A DNA stretch of 55,693 bases from Bacteroidota bacterium (GTDB lineage Bacteria > Bacteroidota > Bacteroidia > Cytophagales > Cyclobacteriaceae), in the NCBI GenBank assembly GCA_947470895.1, contig CANIVF010000024.1:1-55693 (forward strand), read 5' to 3'. Under the pieces are notes generated by a model that did not search any database, had not been told where the DNA came from, and saw nothing but the letters and a program-made list of their open reading frames with translations. This document shows, piece by piece, positions 17,077-27,184 of the stretch (position 1 is the first letter of the stretch; each line of letters opens with the position of its first letter). The position numbers were made by a program, and so were the translations under genes.

Positions 17077-17512
17077 TGAGTTCAAGTTGGTAGGCACAGG
17101 CCCTCTGCAACTTGCTGATTTACCAAAGGCAGCAGCTGAATTGGTTAAGCAAAGCGAAGGTCTCGATGTTTGGCTACTGAATGGTGAAATGGGTGCTGGT
17201 AAAACCACATTGGTGAAGCAGATTGTAGATCAGGTGGGTGTTGAAGGAACTGTGGCTAGTCCTACGTTTTCAATTGTCAATCAATATGGCATGATCGGTG
17301 GCAAGGTCATCTACCATTTCGATTTGTATCGTTTAAAAAATGAATTAGAAGCTTTTGATATTGGATTGGAAGAGTACTTGAGCTCAGGAAGCTTATGTTT
17401 AATTGAATGGCCCGAAAAACTGGAGAGGTTGTTACCGGATAGATACTTTGAAGTACATATTCAACTTCATGATTCAATGACAAGGAAAATTTATTATCGC
17501 AGACATGAGTGA
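17069..17512 (+). CDS. tsaE: tRNA t6A threonylcarbamoyltransferase ATPase TsaE
   Basis: Essential P-loop ATPase that partners TsaB and TsaD in making N6-threonylcarbamoyladenosine at tRNA position 37. The 147-aa protein has Walker A GEMGAGKTTL (residues 39-48), the SPTFSIVNQY segment, HFDLYRLKN and the Walker B-like CLIEWPEKLE, which are the family signatures, at normal length. The ATG overlaps the end of porX by 8 nt and its own end overlaps ald by 8 nt, so expression is translationally coupled to a T9SS regulator. Confidence 0.95.
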   Translation: MPDEFKLVGTGPLQLADLPKAAAELVKQSEGLDVWLLNGEMGAGKTTLVKQIVDQVGVEGTVASPTFSIVNQYGMIGGKVIYHFDLYRLKNELEAFDIGLEEYLSSGSLCLIEWPEKLERLLPDRYFEVHIQLHDSMTRKIYYRRHE

Positions 17513-18728
17513 AAAGAAAAAAAGCGGATTTGAAGCATTGGCTAAATCAAGCCTTTATCCGCAAGAGGAAATGTTAAAAGTGAAAAAAAATAGACATTCC
17601 TTTTTTATAGGCCTTCCAAGAGAAATTTCTTTACAAGAAAATCGTATAAGCTTAACACCCGATGCGGTGGCACTTCTGGTGAACAACGGGCATGAGGTAT
17701 GGGTGGAGACCATGGCAGGTGAAGGATCAAAATTTTCGGATAAGCAATACAGCGATGCAGGGGCAAAAATTGTTTATTCTGTGTCGGAGGTATATAAAGC
17801 AGATTTTATTCTTAAAATTGAACCGCCAACATTAGAAGAGATTGAATATTTCAAACCTGGCCAGACTTTAATATCAGCCCTTCAAATGGGTAATTTGAAG
17901 CAGGAATGTGTGAATGCGTTGCTGAAAAAGAAAGTTACCGCATTAGCCTACGAGTTCATCGAAGATAAAGTGGGCGGCATGCCCATCGTTAGGGCGATGA
18001 GTGAAATTGCTGGTAGCACAGTCATGCTTATCGCGGCAGAATATTTAAGCACAGTCAACAAAGGAAAGGGGATCATCTTAGGAGGAATAACGGGAGTGCC
18101 TCCTACCAAAGTGGTAATTATCGGAGCGGGAACCGTGGCTGAATACGCGGCTCGTGCGGCTCTAAGCTTGGGAGCCGAAATACAAGTTTTTGACAACCAT
18201 CTTTACAAACTCAGAAGGATCAAGCACACCTTAGGGCATCAGTTTTATACTTCTACTATTGATACTATTACTCTTGGACAAAGTCTTGAAAATGCGGATG
18301 TAGTAATAGGTGCGCTGCGTGCCGAAAAAGGAAAAGTAAGGCATGTGGTTTCGGAAGACATGGTGAGTAAAATGAAGCAGGACTCCTTGATCATAGATCT
18401 TAGTATTGATCAAGGTGGGTGCATTGCTACCTCTGAAATAACCAGCCTGAACAGGCCGGTATTTCGCAAGTATGATGTGATTCATTATTGTGTTCCTAAC
18501 GTTGCATCGCGAGTTGCTAACACGGCCACCACTGCATTGAGCAATATTTTCACTCCAACCATCTTAAGAGCAGCTGAAGAAGGTGGTGTAGAAGAGATGA
18601 TCTTCTCTCACAAATGGTTTATGAAAGGAGTGTATACCTACAAAGGCAGTTTGACCAATGAATCTGTTGCCAGTAAATTTGGAATGAAGTTTAAGAATAT
18701 TGAATTATTATTAGCCGTAAGGGTGTAA
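17505..18728 (+). CDS. ald: Alanine dehydrogenase
   Basis: NAD-dependent oxidative deamination of L-alanine to pyruvate and ammonia. The 407-aa protein has the N-terminal catalytic domain (GLPREISLQENRISLTP near residue 36, lysine in DFILKIEPP near 107), the Rossmann motif VIIGAGTVAEYAAR near 206, and the active-site aspartate region SIDQGGCIATSE near 302. It carries about 33 extra lysine-rich residues before the conserved start, as often seen in Bacteroidota members. Third gene of porX-tsaE-ald; it ends convergently 22 nt from valS. Confidence 0.9.
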   Translation: MSEKKKSGFEALAKSSLYPQEEMLKVKKNRHSFFIGLPREISLQENRISLTPDAVALLVNNGHEVWVETMAGEGSKFSDKQYSDAGAKIVYSVSEVYKADFILKIEPPTLEEIEYFKPGQTLISALQMGNLKQECVNALLKKKVTALAYEFIEDKVGGMPIVRAMSEIAGSTVMLIAAEYLSTVNKGKGIILGGITGVPPTKVVIIGAGTVAEYAARAALSLGAEIQVFDNHLYKLRRIKHTLGHQFYTSTIDTITLGQSLENADVVIGALRAEKGKVRHVVSEDMVSKMKQDSLIIDLSIDQGGCIATSEITSLNRPVFRKYDVIHYCVPNVASRVANTATTALSNIFTPTILRAAEEGGVEEMIFSHKWFMKGVYTYKGSLTNESVASKFGMKFKNIELLLAVRV

Positions 18729-18750
18729 TCATTCAATATTCTCATCCTAT

Positions 18751-21393
18751 TTAATCAGCGAAATTTTTCAACGCTTCTTCGTAAGCTTTGATCTTGGTTT
18801 CAGCGTCTTGTTTCTTCTTGCGTTCTATTTCAATTACTTGTGGGGGTGCGCTGCTCACAAATTTTTCGTTAAATAGTTTTTTATCCACAGACAGAAGAAA
18901 ACCTCTTTGATATTCCAAATCTTTCAAAATGGTTTCACGCTCTTTGGCAGCATCAATCTTTCCTTCTTGCGGAATGAAAAACTCTGTAGACTTGATCACA
19001 AAACCTGATGCGTTGGATACTTTTTCATTGGTAAACGCAATATCACTCAGGTTGGAAAGTTTACTGATGATCGGCCAAAATGAGGGAATCAAATTTTCTT
19101 CTTCTGACTTCACCATCAACTTCAATGATTCTTTAGGAGATATTCCTTTGCTGTTTCTGAAATTCCGGATTTCACCAATGATCTCAAAGGCATAAGCGCT
19201 TTCCTGAATGATATCTTCATTCGCAGGTTTTGATATTGGCCATGCAGCTACAATCAAACAATCATTAGCATTACGCTCTTGCAGTTCATGCCAGAGTTCT
19301 TCCGTAATAAAAGGCATGAATGGATGCAACACTTTCAAAATACTCTCGAAATAGCCGATGGTCTTTGATAACGTTTCTTTGTGAATGGGTTTTCCAAATT
19401 CTGGCTTTACCATTTCAAGATACCAGGCGCAGAAGTCATCCCAGATTAATTTGTACGTCACCAATAACGCATCAGAAATTCTGAATTTGGCATAATGATC
19501 TTCAAGTTCAATCAGGCTTTGATTGAGTTTTGATTCAAACCAGGCAATAGAAACTTTATCGGTTTCAGGAACTTCACCTTCATAGGTTTCCCATCCTTTA
19601 ATCAATCGGAATGCATTCCAGATTTTGTTGGCAAAGTTTCTTCCTTGCTCACAAAGTTTTTCATCAAAAGGTAAATCATTACCAGCAGGAGAACTGAATA
19701 ACATTCCGGTGCGGACACCATCAGCACCATATTTCGCAATCAAGTCAAGCGGATCGGGTGAGTTACCCAATGACTTCGACATTTTTCTACCTTGTTTATC
19801 ACGGACGATTCCCGTGAGGTAAACATTTTTGAAAGGCATTTCACCGCGATACTCATATCCGGCAATGATCATACGTGCTACCCAGAAGAAAAGAATTTCT
19901 GGCGCAGTGACTAAGTCATTGGTAGGATAGTAATAGTTTAAATCGGCATTACCCTTGTTGCTACCATCACCCTTAAAAATCGTTGTGTCAAAGACAGCCA
20001 TTGGCCAGAGCCAACTGGAAAACCAGGTATCCATCACATCAATTTCCTGTTTGAGGGAAGTGATGTTAGTTCCTGGATGTTTTTTCTTATATAATTCGAT
20101 GGCTTCCTCTTCTGTTTTGGCAACAACATAGTTGCCCTGATCATCATACCATGCCGGAATGCGATGACCCCACCACAGTTGTCGCGAGATACACCAATCA
20201 CGCACATTCGACATCCAATGGTTATATGTGTTTTTAAACTTAGGTGGAATTAAGTTGATGGTATCATTCATCACATTTTCCAGCGCTGGTTTGGTGATGG
20301 TATCCATCTTTAAGAACCATTGCAGAGAGAGTCGTGGCTCAATGACGGCATCCGTACGTTCCGAATGCCCCACATTACTTTTATATTCTTCAACCTTGGC
20401 TAAGAAGCCTTTTTCTTCAAGTTCTTTACCAATTTTATTTCGGGCAATGAAGCGATCTTCGCCCATGTAAATTTGAGCGTTGGCATTTAACGTTCCATCT
20501 TCATTCAGAATGTCGATGATCTCTAGGTTATGTTTCTTACCCAACTCATAATCATTCATGTCATGAGCAGGCGTTACTTTCAAACATCCAGTCCCAAAAT
20601 CCATCGTTACATACTCGTCTTCGATGATTGGTATAACTTTATTGATCAATGGAATCTGTACACTCTTCCCTTTGAGATGTTTGAAACGTTCATCATTTGG
20701 ATTGATGCAGATGGCACTATCCGCCATGATGGTTTCAGGGCGCACGGTGGCAATCGTTACGAATTCATTGCTTCCAACTAACGGGTATTTGATATAGTAC
20801 AATTTGGATTGCACATCCTTATGAATAACCTCATCATCCGACAGTGCAGTTTTTCCGGCAGGGTCCCAATTCACCATGCGTTTGCCGCGATAGATATATC
20901 CTTTTTTATGAAGGTCGATGAACACATCAAGAACAGCTTCATAATAATCAGGATCCATGGTAAACTTGGTGCGGCTCCAATCACATGAGGCACCGAGCTT
21001 TTTTAATTGCTCCAGAATAATACCTCCATATTTTTCTTTCCACTCCCACGCATACTTCAAAAACTCATCACGGGTAAGATCTGATTTCTTAATTCCTTTC
21101 TCGCGCAGCATGGCCACTACACGAGCTTCGGTTGCGATGGAAGCATGATCAGTACCGGGCACCCAGCAGGCTTCTTTTCCTTCCATGCGAGCTTTGCGCA
21201 CCAGCACATCCTGAATGGTATTGTTGAGCATGTGCCCCATGTGGAGCACACCCGTAACATTAGGTGGAGGAATTACAATGCAATATGGTTCCTTATTGGA
21301 ATTGGGCTCGGAATGAAAGAAGCCCTTGTCCATCCAGTATTGATACCATTTATCTTCAACTTCAGCAGGATTGTATTTAGTAGAAAGTGCCAT
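18751..21393 (-). CDS. valS: Valyl-tRNA synthetase
   Basis: Class I aminoacyl-tRNA synthetase charging tRNA-Val. The 880-aa protein is complete: HIGH-equivalent HMGH in [13 protein letters not shown] near residue 49, the CP1 editing domain (about 190-340, with VRPETIMAD), KMSKS in [10 protein letters not shown] near 538, an anticodon-binding domain and a C-terminal coiled-coil arm rich in lysine and glutamate. An exact -7 box lies 22 nt upstream of the ATG. It is convergent with ald. Confidence 0.97.
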   Translation of the reverse strand: MALSTKYNPAEVEDKWYQYWMDKGFFHSEPNSNKEPYCIVIPPPNVTGVLHMGHMLNNTIQDVLVRKARMEGKEACWVPGTDHASIATEARVVAMLREKGIKKSDLTRDEFLKYAWEWKEKYGGIILEQLKKLGASCDWSRTKFTMDPDYYEAVLDVFIDLHKKGYIYRGKRMVNWDPAGKTALSDDEVIHKDVQSKLYYIKYPLVGSNEFVTIATVRPETIMADSAICINPNDERFKHLKGKSVQIPLINKVIPIIEDEYVTMDFGTGCLKVTPAHDMNDYELGKKHNLEIIDILNEDGTLNANAQIYMGEDRFIARNKIGKELEEKGFLAKVEEYKSNVGHSERTDAVIEPRLSLQWFLKMDTITKPALENVMNDTINLIPPKFKNTYNHWMSNVRDWCISRQLWWGHRIPAWYDDQGNYVVAKTEEEAIELYKKKHPGTNITSLKQEIDVMDTWFSSWLWPMAVFDTTIFKGDGSNKGNADLNYYYPTNDLVTAPEILFFWVARMIIAGYEYRGEMPFKNVYLTGIVRDKQGRKMSKSLGNSPDPLDLIAKYGADGVRTGMLFSSPAGNDLPFDEKLCEQGRNFANKIWNAFRLIKGWETYEGEVPETDKVSIAWFESKLNQSLIELEDHYAKFRISDALLVTYKLIWDDFCAWYLEMVKPEFGKPIHKETLSKTIGYFESILKVLHPFMPFITEELWHELQERNANDCLIVAAWPISKPANEDIIQESAYAFEIIGEIRNFRNSKGISPKESLKLMVKSEEENLIPSFWPIISKLSNLSDIAFTNEKVSNASGFVIKSTEFFIPQEGKIDAAKERETILKDLEYQRGFLLSVDKKLFNEKFVSSAPPQVIEIERKKKQDAETKIKAYEEALKNFAD

Positions 21394-21415
21394 AAAACTT
21401 GTGAACTTAAGACGG

Positions 21416-21423
21416 CAAAAATA
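21416..21423 (-). promoter_or_regulatory. -7 box of valS (TATTTTTG)
   Basis: Exact TAnnTTTG followed by C on the minus strand, 23-30 nt before the valS ATG. Confidence 0.6.
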
Positions 21424-21488
21424 GGAAAAGGGAATGAATGGAGGCTCTTAAATTTTAATTGAATCAAGAATGAAAAATGGAGGTTATA

Positions 21489-22850
21489 TCATGAATTACC
21501 CATTCTAATCCTCCAGGCTGTAGGGTAAAGATTGTTTAATCGATTGCCCAGCAAATTCACCCAACCTAAGGAGTTTTCCTGGTATTTTACCAAGGCAAAT
21601 CCTTTTCTGTTATCATCCAACATAAACGCTTCCTTCCTTAGGAATTGAAGTGCCTGATCCAGGCTGAGATCAACCTGTTGAAAATGTTCCTCGCGAAGAT
21701 GAATAGAAAGAGCAAACGCATGTTCTGGAATAAACTTATCATGCTTTACCTCTGCCATCGCTGTTCCCTTGGTCACAATATGTAATTGACCTTGCAGAAA
21801 TTCAATTTCTTCCTTCAAGGCAATAGGTAGCGTGATTAATAGATTGTCTTGTAGAATAAAATCAAACTGATCGGTTGGATGAATCCATTCTTGTAATTGT
21901 TCACTTATCTTTTTCGAAGCAAATGAAAACCTGCTCTTCGATTTAATGCGTGCTTGTTTTGTGCTTGTTTTTTTCTGCATCACTGAAATAAAAAAACCTT
22001 CACCTTTCACCAGATGAGGATAGCATCGGTAACCCACCGCGTTTCCTTTCTGAATTGTTTCTACTCCACACGATGGAGGTAATGAAAGTGGGAGGAAAGT
22101 AAACGCATCTTCCTGGGCCAGCCAGGTCAGATTATTTTCGTTCTCTTGTTCGTTGAATGTGCAGGTGCTATAAATAAGGATGCCGCCTTCTTTCAAAGCG
22201 GGGAGTACATCACTCAGAATTCTTCGCTGACGTTGTGAGCAGAGTTGTACGTTGTCGGTCGACCATTCTGCCATGGCACCAGGATCTTTTCGGAATAATC
22301 CTTCGCCTGAGCAAGGAGCATCGATCACCATTACATCAAAGAATCCTTCCAACCTTTGGAAGTCTTCGGGGTCGTTGCACGATACAACGACATTAGCATG
22401 TCCCCATTTCTGAATGTTCTCCGAAAGAATAGCAGATCGTGACCTTATGACTTCATTAGAAACCAGCAGCGAGTTTGAGTTGATTAAACTTAAGAGGTGC
22501 GTTGATTTTCCTCCCGGAGCTGCACATAAATCCAGAACACGCAAAGCTTTGCTTAAATCGGTAGATTGTATAAGTGCTTGCTCCAACAACATCGAACTTG
22601 CCTCTTGCACATAATACGCACCAGCATGCAGCGCTGGATCAAGTGTGAAAACAGGTCGCTCAGTTAAATATCTTCCGTGCTTCGTCCAGGAGATGATTTC
22701 TCCTTGTGGTGTTGATGGCTTAGCAGGATTTAACCGAATGCTAACAGGTGATTTTTTTTGAAGACTTTCCAGAAAGTCATTGAACCCCGATCCGAGTTCA
22801 GTGCGCATTCTCTCCTCAAACTCTTTCGGTAAACTTGGTAGGTTTTTCAT
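21489..22850 (-). CDS. NOL1/NOP2/Sun-type rRNA cytosine-5 methyltransferase (RsmF-like)
   Basis: Installs 5-methylcytosine in rRNA using S-adenosylmethionine. The 453-aa protein has the SAM-binding motif VLDLCAAPGGKSTHLL near residue 106, the two conserved cysteines in VIDAPCSGEGLFRKD near 178 and STCTFNEQEN near 229, and a C-terminal PUA-like domain (about 300-453) as in RsmF. The GEG after the first cysteine points to the RsmF rather than the RsmB branch. It is divergent from fumarylacetoacetase with only 34 nt between starts. Confidence 0.9.
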   Translation of the reverse strand: MKNLPSLPKEFEERMRTELGSGFNDFLESLQKKSPVSIRLNPAKPSTPQGEIISWTKHGRYLTERPVFTLDPALHAGAYYVQEASSMLLEQALIQSTDLSKALRVLDLCAAPGGKSTHLLSLINSNSLLVSNEVIRSRSAILSENIQKWGHANVVVSCNDPEDFQRLEGFFDVMVIDAPCSGEGLFRKDPGAMAEWSTDNVQLCSQRQRRILSDVLPALKEGGILIYSTCTFNEQENENNLTWLAQEDAFTFLPLSLPPSCGVETIQKGNAVGYRCYPHLVKGEGFFISVMQKKTSTKQARIKSKSRFSFASKKISEQLQEWIHPTDQFDFILQDNLLITLPIALKEEIEFLQGQLHIVTKGTAMAEVKHDKFIPEHAFALSIHLREEHFQQVDLSLDQALQFLRKEAFMLDDNRKGFALVKYQENSLGWVNLLGNRLNNLYPTAWRIRMGNS

Positions 22851-22857
22851 TTAGCGA

Positions 22858-22865
22858 GAAAAATA
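22858..22865 (-). promoter_or_regulatory. Possible -7 box of the rRNA methyltransferase gene (TATTTTTC)
   Basis: One mismatch to TAnnTTTG, 7 nt before the start codon. If real, the transcript would begin at or next to the ATG. Confidence 0.35.
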
Positions 22866-22870
22866 AGCAC

Positions 22871-22878
22871 TATTTTTG
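22871..22878 (+). promoter_or_regulatory. -7 box of the fumarylacetoacetase gene (TATTTTTG)
   Basis: Exact match ending 6 nt before the ATG at 22885. A start site about 5-7 nt downstream of the box would make the mRNA leaderless or nearly so. Confidence 0.5.
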
Positions 22879-22884
22879 AGTTGT

Positions 22885-24156
22885 ATGGTAAATGCGAATG
22901 ATACCAAACTAAAAAGTTGGGTGGATGTACCAAAAGACTCTGATTTCCCCATCCAAAACTTGCCTTTTGGAATTTTCAAAACCAATTACCTGCATCCTGT
23001 TGCAGGTGTGGCCATCGGTAATCATGTTCTTGATTTAGTGTATCTGCACGAAAATGGTTTTTTAGATGGCCTTGGATTGCCTTATGGAATTTTCAATCAA
23101 AACGAATTGAACGGTTTCTTGGCTCTTGGCAGAAAAAAAGGTGGTGAAGTAAGACAAAGGATTTCTGAATTGTTGCGTCATGATCATGATGAACTAAAAT
23201 CTAACTTTGTAGCGCGCGAAATGGCGCTGGTGCATAGGAATGAAGTCCAGATGCAATTACCAGTAAGAATTTCTAACTATACCGATTTTTATAGTAGTGA
23301 AGAGCATGCAACGAATGTTGGATCTATGTTTCGCGAACCTAAAAATACGTTGTTGCCAAGCTGGAAACATTTACCAGTGGGATATCACGGTCGCGCTTCT
23401 TCTATTGTTGTTTCAGGTACACCTATACACAGACCAAAAGCCCAGATCAAACCGGCAGATTCTGAATTACCGGTATTTTGCCCTACGCAAAAATTGGATT
23501 TTGAGTTAGAGGTTGCCTTCATAACATGCTCCAATACATTACTAGGATCACGCATATCTGCGAAGGATGCCGAAGATCATATTTTCGGATTGGTACTTTT
23601 TAACGATTGGTCTGCGCGTGATATTCAACAGTGGGAGTCTGTTCCTTTGGGACCTTTATTAGGAAAGAATTTTGGATCAACGATGTCACCATGGATTGTA
23701 ACATTGGATGCGTTAGAACCATTCCGTGTGAAAGGTCCTGAGCACTTTCCACAAGTGCTTCCTTATTTGTTGGTGGAAGGAAAAAAGAATTTTGATTTGA
23801 CGCTGCAGGTGTTTATTCAATCGGGATTGTCGGTTCCTACAACCGTAAGCAGAACCAATTTCAAATACATGTATTGGAACATCAATCAGCAACTGGCACA
23901 TCATACGGTTAACGGTTGCAATGTCCAAGTGGGTGATTTGTATGCGTCAGGAACGATCAGTGGACCATCGCCAGGATCGTATGGTTCTCTGTTAGAGATT
24001 TCCTGGAATGGTCAACGACCGCTTACTATGCAGGATGGTTCACATCGTACATTCCTGGAAGATGGCGACACCGTAATTATGAAAGGTCATGCTGAACGAG
24101 ACGGAGTGCGCATTGGGTTTGGTGAATGTAGTGGAGAAATTTTACCTTCAACTTAG
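22885..24156 (+). CDS. fahA: Fumarylacetoacetase
   Basis: Last enzyme of tyrosine degradation: hydrolyses 4-fumarylacetoacetate to fumarate and acetoacetate. The 423-aa protein follows the eukaryote-like family end to end: DSDFPIQNLPFGIF at the start, YTDFYSSEEHATNVG near residue 130, PVGYHGRASS near 166, metal ligands in LDFELEVAF near 199 and FNDWSARDIQQWE near 240, and YASGTISGP near 350. The ATG at 22885 is taken because an earlier in-frame TTG lies inside the -7 box. No other tyrosine-catabolism gene is in the window. Confidence 0.95.
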   Translation: MVNANDTKLKSWVDVPKDSDFPIQNLPFGIFKTNYLHPVAGVAIGNHVLDLVYLHENGFLDGLGLPYGIFNQNELNGFLALGRKKGGEVRQRISELLRHDHDELKSNFVAREMALVHRNEVQMQLPVRISNYTDFYSSEEHATNVGSMFREPKNTLLPSWKHLPVGYHGRASSIVVSGTPIHRPKAQIKPADSELPVFCPTQKLDFELEVAFITCSNTLLGSRISAKDAEDHIFGLVLFNDWSARDIQQWESVPLGPLLGKNFGSTMSPWIVTLDALEPFRVKGPEHFPQVLPYLLVEGKKNFDLTLQVFIQSGLSVPTTVSRTNFKYMYWNINQQLAHHTVNGCNVQVGDLYASGTISGPSPGSYGSLLEISWNGQRPLTMQDGSHRTFLEDGDTVIMKGHAERDGVRIGFGECSGEILPST

Positions 24157-24249
24157 ATGTGATGATCACGAAGGTTGCTAATAGGATTTCCATTAAATAA
24201 AAATGACAGAATTCCTTCTGGCATTTAAGCATCTCTCTTTTGATTGTCT

Positions 24250-25230
24250 TTAGTCTCTGTAAAGTACAGCTTTCACTGCTTTAACGGTCTTCGCTACATT
24301 AGGAAGAATAACTTCAATCAGTGTAGGAGCATATGGTAGAGGAACATCCATGCTGTTTATTCTGTAGATCGGTGCATCGAGGTAATCAAACGCATGTTTC
24401 TGAATATGATAGGTAATCTCGGTAGCTATAGAAGATAGTGGCCATGCCTCTTCAACAATAACCAATCGGTTTGTTTTCTTAACGGATTCAACGACCGTAG
24501 CATAATCAATCGGACGTACTGAGCGAAGATCAATTACTTCTGCTGAAATTCCTTCCTTCTCCAATTCCTGTGCGGCAGCCAGGGCCACCTTCATAATTTT
24601 TCCAAAAGAAACGATGGTTACATCCGTGCCGCTTCTCTTGATATCAGCAACACCAATCGGAATTAAATATTCTTCAATAGGTACTTCGCCTTTATCACCA
24701 TACATCATTTCTGATTCCATGAAAATGACGGGGTCATTATCGCGTATTGCAGTCTTTAGAAGGCCTTTTGCATCGTAAGGAGTATAGGGCACCACTACCT
24801 TTAAGCCAGGAGTATTGGCAAACCAGTTTTCAAAATTCTGAGAGTGCTGAGCACCTAATTGCCCCGCATTTCCAGTAGGGCCACGAAATACTATGGGAAT
24901 GTTAAACTGGCCTCCAGACATGGAGTACATTTTAGCTGCGGCATTTATAACCTGATCGATGGCAACCAACGAGAAGTTGAAAGTCATGAATTCAACGATT
25001 GGCCTAAGCCCGTTCATGGCTGCACCAACAGCAACACCACCAAATCCAAGCTCTGCGATGGGAGTGTCGATAACACGGTCGGGTCCGAATTCGTCCAACA
25101 TACCCTGACTTACTTTGTATGCCCCGTTATACTCCGCCACTTCTTCGCCCATGAGGAGAACCTTAGGATCTAATCTCATTTCTTCGTTCATCGCTTCACG
25201 AAGCGCCTCTCTGAATTGAATTTCTCTCAT
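24250..25230 (-). CDS. pdhB: Pyruvate dehydrogenase E1 component, beta subunit
   Basis: Beta subunit of the thiamine-dependent E1 of pyruvate dehydrogenase. The 326-aa protein contains LMGEEVAEYNGAYKVSQG near residue 26, DTPIAELGFGGVAVGAAMNG near 55, the PTGNAGQLGAQHSQ segment near 118 and SLRSVRPIDY-like text (IDLRSVRPIDYATV) near 232. Length is normal for the separate beta subunit. The alpha subunit and E2 are not beside it, so they must be encoded elsewhere. It is convergent with fahA; no obvious terminator lies between them. Confidence 0.93.
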   Translation of the reverse strand: MREIQFREALREAMNEEMRLDPKVLLMGEEVAEYNGAYKVSQGMLDEFGPDRVIDTPIAELGFGGVAVGAAMNGLRPIVEFMTFNFSLVAIDQVINAAAKMYSMSGGQFNIPIVFRGPTGNAGQLGAQHSQNFENWFANTPGLKVVVPYTPYDAKGLLKTAIRDNDPVIFMESEMMYGDKGEVPIEEYLIPIGVADIKRSGTDVTIVSFGKIMKVALAAAQELEKEGISAEVIDLRSVRPIDYATVVESVKKTNRLVIVEEAWPLSSIATEITYHIQKHAFDYLDAPIYRINSMDVPLPYAPTLIEVILPNVAKTVKAVKAVLYRD

Positions 25231-25328
25231 AGCTGCCGTTTGTTTGGAAAGCCTGTAAAAATAGGTATCTGAAATTACAGGTTAAAATGTTAGTCTGATT
25301 TTTTCCCAATTACTATTGGTAAAGGCAA

Positions 25329-25357
25329 TAAAAAACCCCGGCCTTTCGGACCGGGGT
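25329..25357 (-). terminator. Strong rho-independent terminator after the OmpA/TPR lipoprotein gene
   Basis: ACCCCGG / CCGGGGT arms (25335-25341 and 25351-25357), with further CC/GG pairing inside, followed on the minus strand by a run of six T. It is the most GC-rich hairpin seen in the window. Confidence 0.9.
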
Positions 25358-25378
25358 CTATCGTTATGGGAAAGCTTA

Positions 25379-27151
25379 TTATTTCAATGCATTTCTGAAT
25401 GATTCAGTAGCAGTGAATTTAGAGAATTCGAGGTCAGTTAATGCTTTGTCCTTTAAAGAAGCATCAATTTTAACCGCGCTAGACAAATTGGTAACTACTG
25501 CATCGCCATTTCCTGCACGGGCAGCGGCTACTGCAGCGCCATAATATGCCAGAGCAAAATTGCTGTTTTTACGAGAAGCTTCTGCAAAAGATGAAGATGC
25601 GTTGCTGAAATCTTTGTTAAGCAATTGAGCTAAACCTTTATTGAAGAGGTTTACATGGGTATCAGTTGCTGAAGAAGTGGAACTTACAGCTGAACTGTAG
25701 TTAGCCATATAGATTTCAGATGCTCCTTTAACTCCGTTAACACCACGGGTTACTTCGTTGTTTGCACCACGAAGTGCTTTTGAAGCCAAGCTATATGCTT
25801 TATATGGGTTGCCTTTCCAAAGTGCAATAGAAGCAAGGTTTGCATTCACTTCAGGAGTCTCCTGGATTTTGGCAGCGATATCCAACTGAGCAGCAGCTTT
25901 AGTAGCTAAAGCTGAAGCCTGTGAAGGATTCTCAATAGCCATTTGAAGGTATGCAGCGCCTAAGTTGTTATGAGCAGTCCAGTTTGTTCCTTTCTTAGTA
26001 GCAGCTTCGTAGATCGTAGCTTTTTCTTCTAATGAAGGAGTAAGGGTAGCGGCATACATTAATTCGTCAAAGCTAAGCGTGTCGGCTTTAACTTCTCCTT
26101 TAGTGATTTGTTTTGCCAGCACAGAGATCTCAGCATCAGTCTTTTTGTCTTTGATGGTGAGGATTTCAGTCTTAGCAGCACGCAAGCCTGGATATACGTT
26201 TTTAAATACTTTGTTATAAGTCTTTAATTTCTTCATTTCTTTTTCCTGAACTTCAAAAGAACCACCTGCATTGATGATATCTAGGTAAGCGGATTTTTCA
26301 TCGGCAGTGATGCCTTCGTAAGCAGCAAGAGCAGTTTTGAATTCTGACCAATCATCAACAATCGGCTTAAGGATGAATTTGATCTCATCGGCCATGCCCT
26401 GATAGTCATACTTCTTCATCTGAGCGCGGTAGTATTTTTCAATTGCTTTGGCACGTTCTTCAGAAAGTTTGGTATTTACACGCTCCGCACCTTCTGGTGA
26501 GTGAGTACCTGTGATGGTTACTGTGCGGGTTACGTTCTTAGAGGCGATAAATGCATCTAATTGTTTTCCTTTTTCAGCTTTGGTTTCTGAGGTTCTCAAT
26601 GCTGATTTTCCTCTTTCGAAGATGAAATCAGGAATAACAACTGGAATAAGTTCTTCCTGATTATTGTATGAATGAGCTGCGAAAGCCGCAAAATATGAGT
26701 TCTGAACCAATTTTGAGGTGGTGATGATACCTGTAGCAAGCGGCATGCGAGGAGTAGTCTTTGACTTGGTTCCTTTGGATGCAACACCTTGAACTTCTAC
26801 GGTTCCAACCTTATAAGCATCTTTGTATGGAAAAGAGAATGCTTTAGAAACTTTTGTTTCCTGAGTGCTGCTGCTCGGATAGTCTTCAGCTTTTAAAATA
26901 ACTGGATCAAGAGCAAGTTCATTCTCACCATACTTATAAAAAGTATTGAGAGTATAGACCGTACCTTTCTTTAACATCTTAACAGGAAGATTTCCAGACA
27001 AGTCCAGATTAACAGTGTCTTTGTGAACTTCAAGCGGGTTAGGCTTAACTTCTAGTTTTTGTTCTTTGGCAGCTTTGATCATCTGAGGAAGTGTGCAGCT
27101 CGAGAAAGTGAGCGATCCAATGATCAGCATAGCGTAAAATAATTTTCTCAT
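25379..27151 (-). CDS. Lipoprotein with OmpA-like domain and TPR repeats
   Basis: A 590-aa lipoprotein: signal peptide MRKLFYAMLIIGSLTFSSC with lipobox FSSC; a beta-rich N-terminal part (about 45-180); an OmpA-like peptidoglycan-binding segment (about 180-260: FERGKSALRTSE, TITGTHSPEG, LSEERAKAIEKYY); then a helical half with TPR-like repeats (WTAHNNLGAAYLQMA, FNKGLAQLLNKDFSNASS, ALAYYGAAVAAARAG). It probably links the outer membrane to peptidoglycan. A full promoter and a strong terminator isolate it, which suggests high, independent expression. The start at 27151 is set by the promoter position. Function beyond this is unknown. Confidence 0.8.
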   Translation of the reverse strand: MRKLFYAMLIIGSLTFSSCTLPQMIKAAKEQKLEVKPNPLEVHKDTVNLDLSGNLPVKMLKKGTVYTLNTFYKYGENELALDPVILKAEDYPSSSTQETKVSKAFSFPYKDAYKVGTVEVQGVASKGTKSKTTPRMPLATGIITTSKLVQNSYFAAFAAHSYNNQEELIPVVIPDFIFERGKSALRTSETKAEKGKQLDAFIASKNVTRTVTITGTHSPEGAERVNTKLSEERAKAIEKYYRAQMKKYDYQGMADEIKFILKPIVDDWSEFKTALAAYEGITADEKSAYLDIINAGGSFEVQEKEMKKLKTYNKVFKNVYPGLRAAKTEILTIKDKKTDAEISVLAKQITKGEVKADTLSFDELMYAATLTPSLEEKATIYEAATKKGTNWTAHNNLGAAYLQMAIENPSQASALATKAAAQLDIAAKIQETPEVNANLASIALWKGNPYKAYSLASKALRGANNEVTRGVNGVKGASEIYMANYSSAVSSTSSATDTHVNLFNKGLAQLLNKDFSNASSSFAEASRKNSNFALAYYGAAVAAARAGNGDAVVTNLSSAVKIDASLKDKALTDLEFSKFTATESFRNALK

Positions 27152-27184
27152 GGATATAGATTTTATGGTTTCCGAAACGAGGTG

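Noticed and set aside
24157-24249. Terminator between fahA and pdhB
   Set aside because: No stem of more than five pairs with a T-run could be found in the 93 nt.
25250-25275. -7 box for pdhB (TATTTTTA)
   Set aside because: Lacks the final G of TAnnTTTG. It may work, but it is not distinguishable from AT-rich background.
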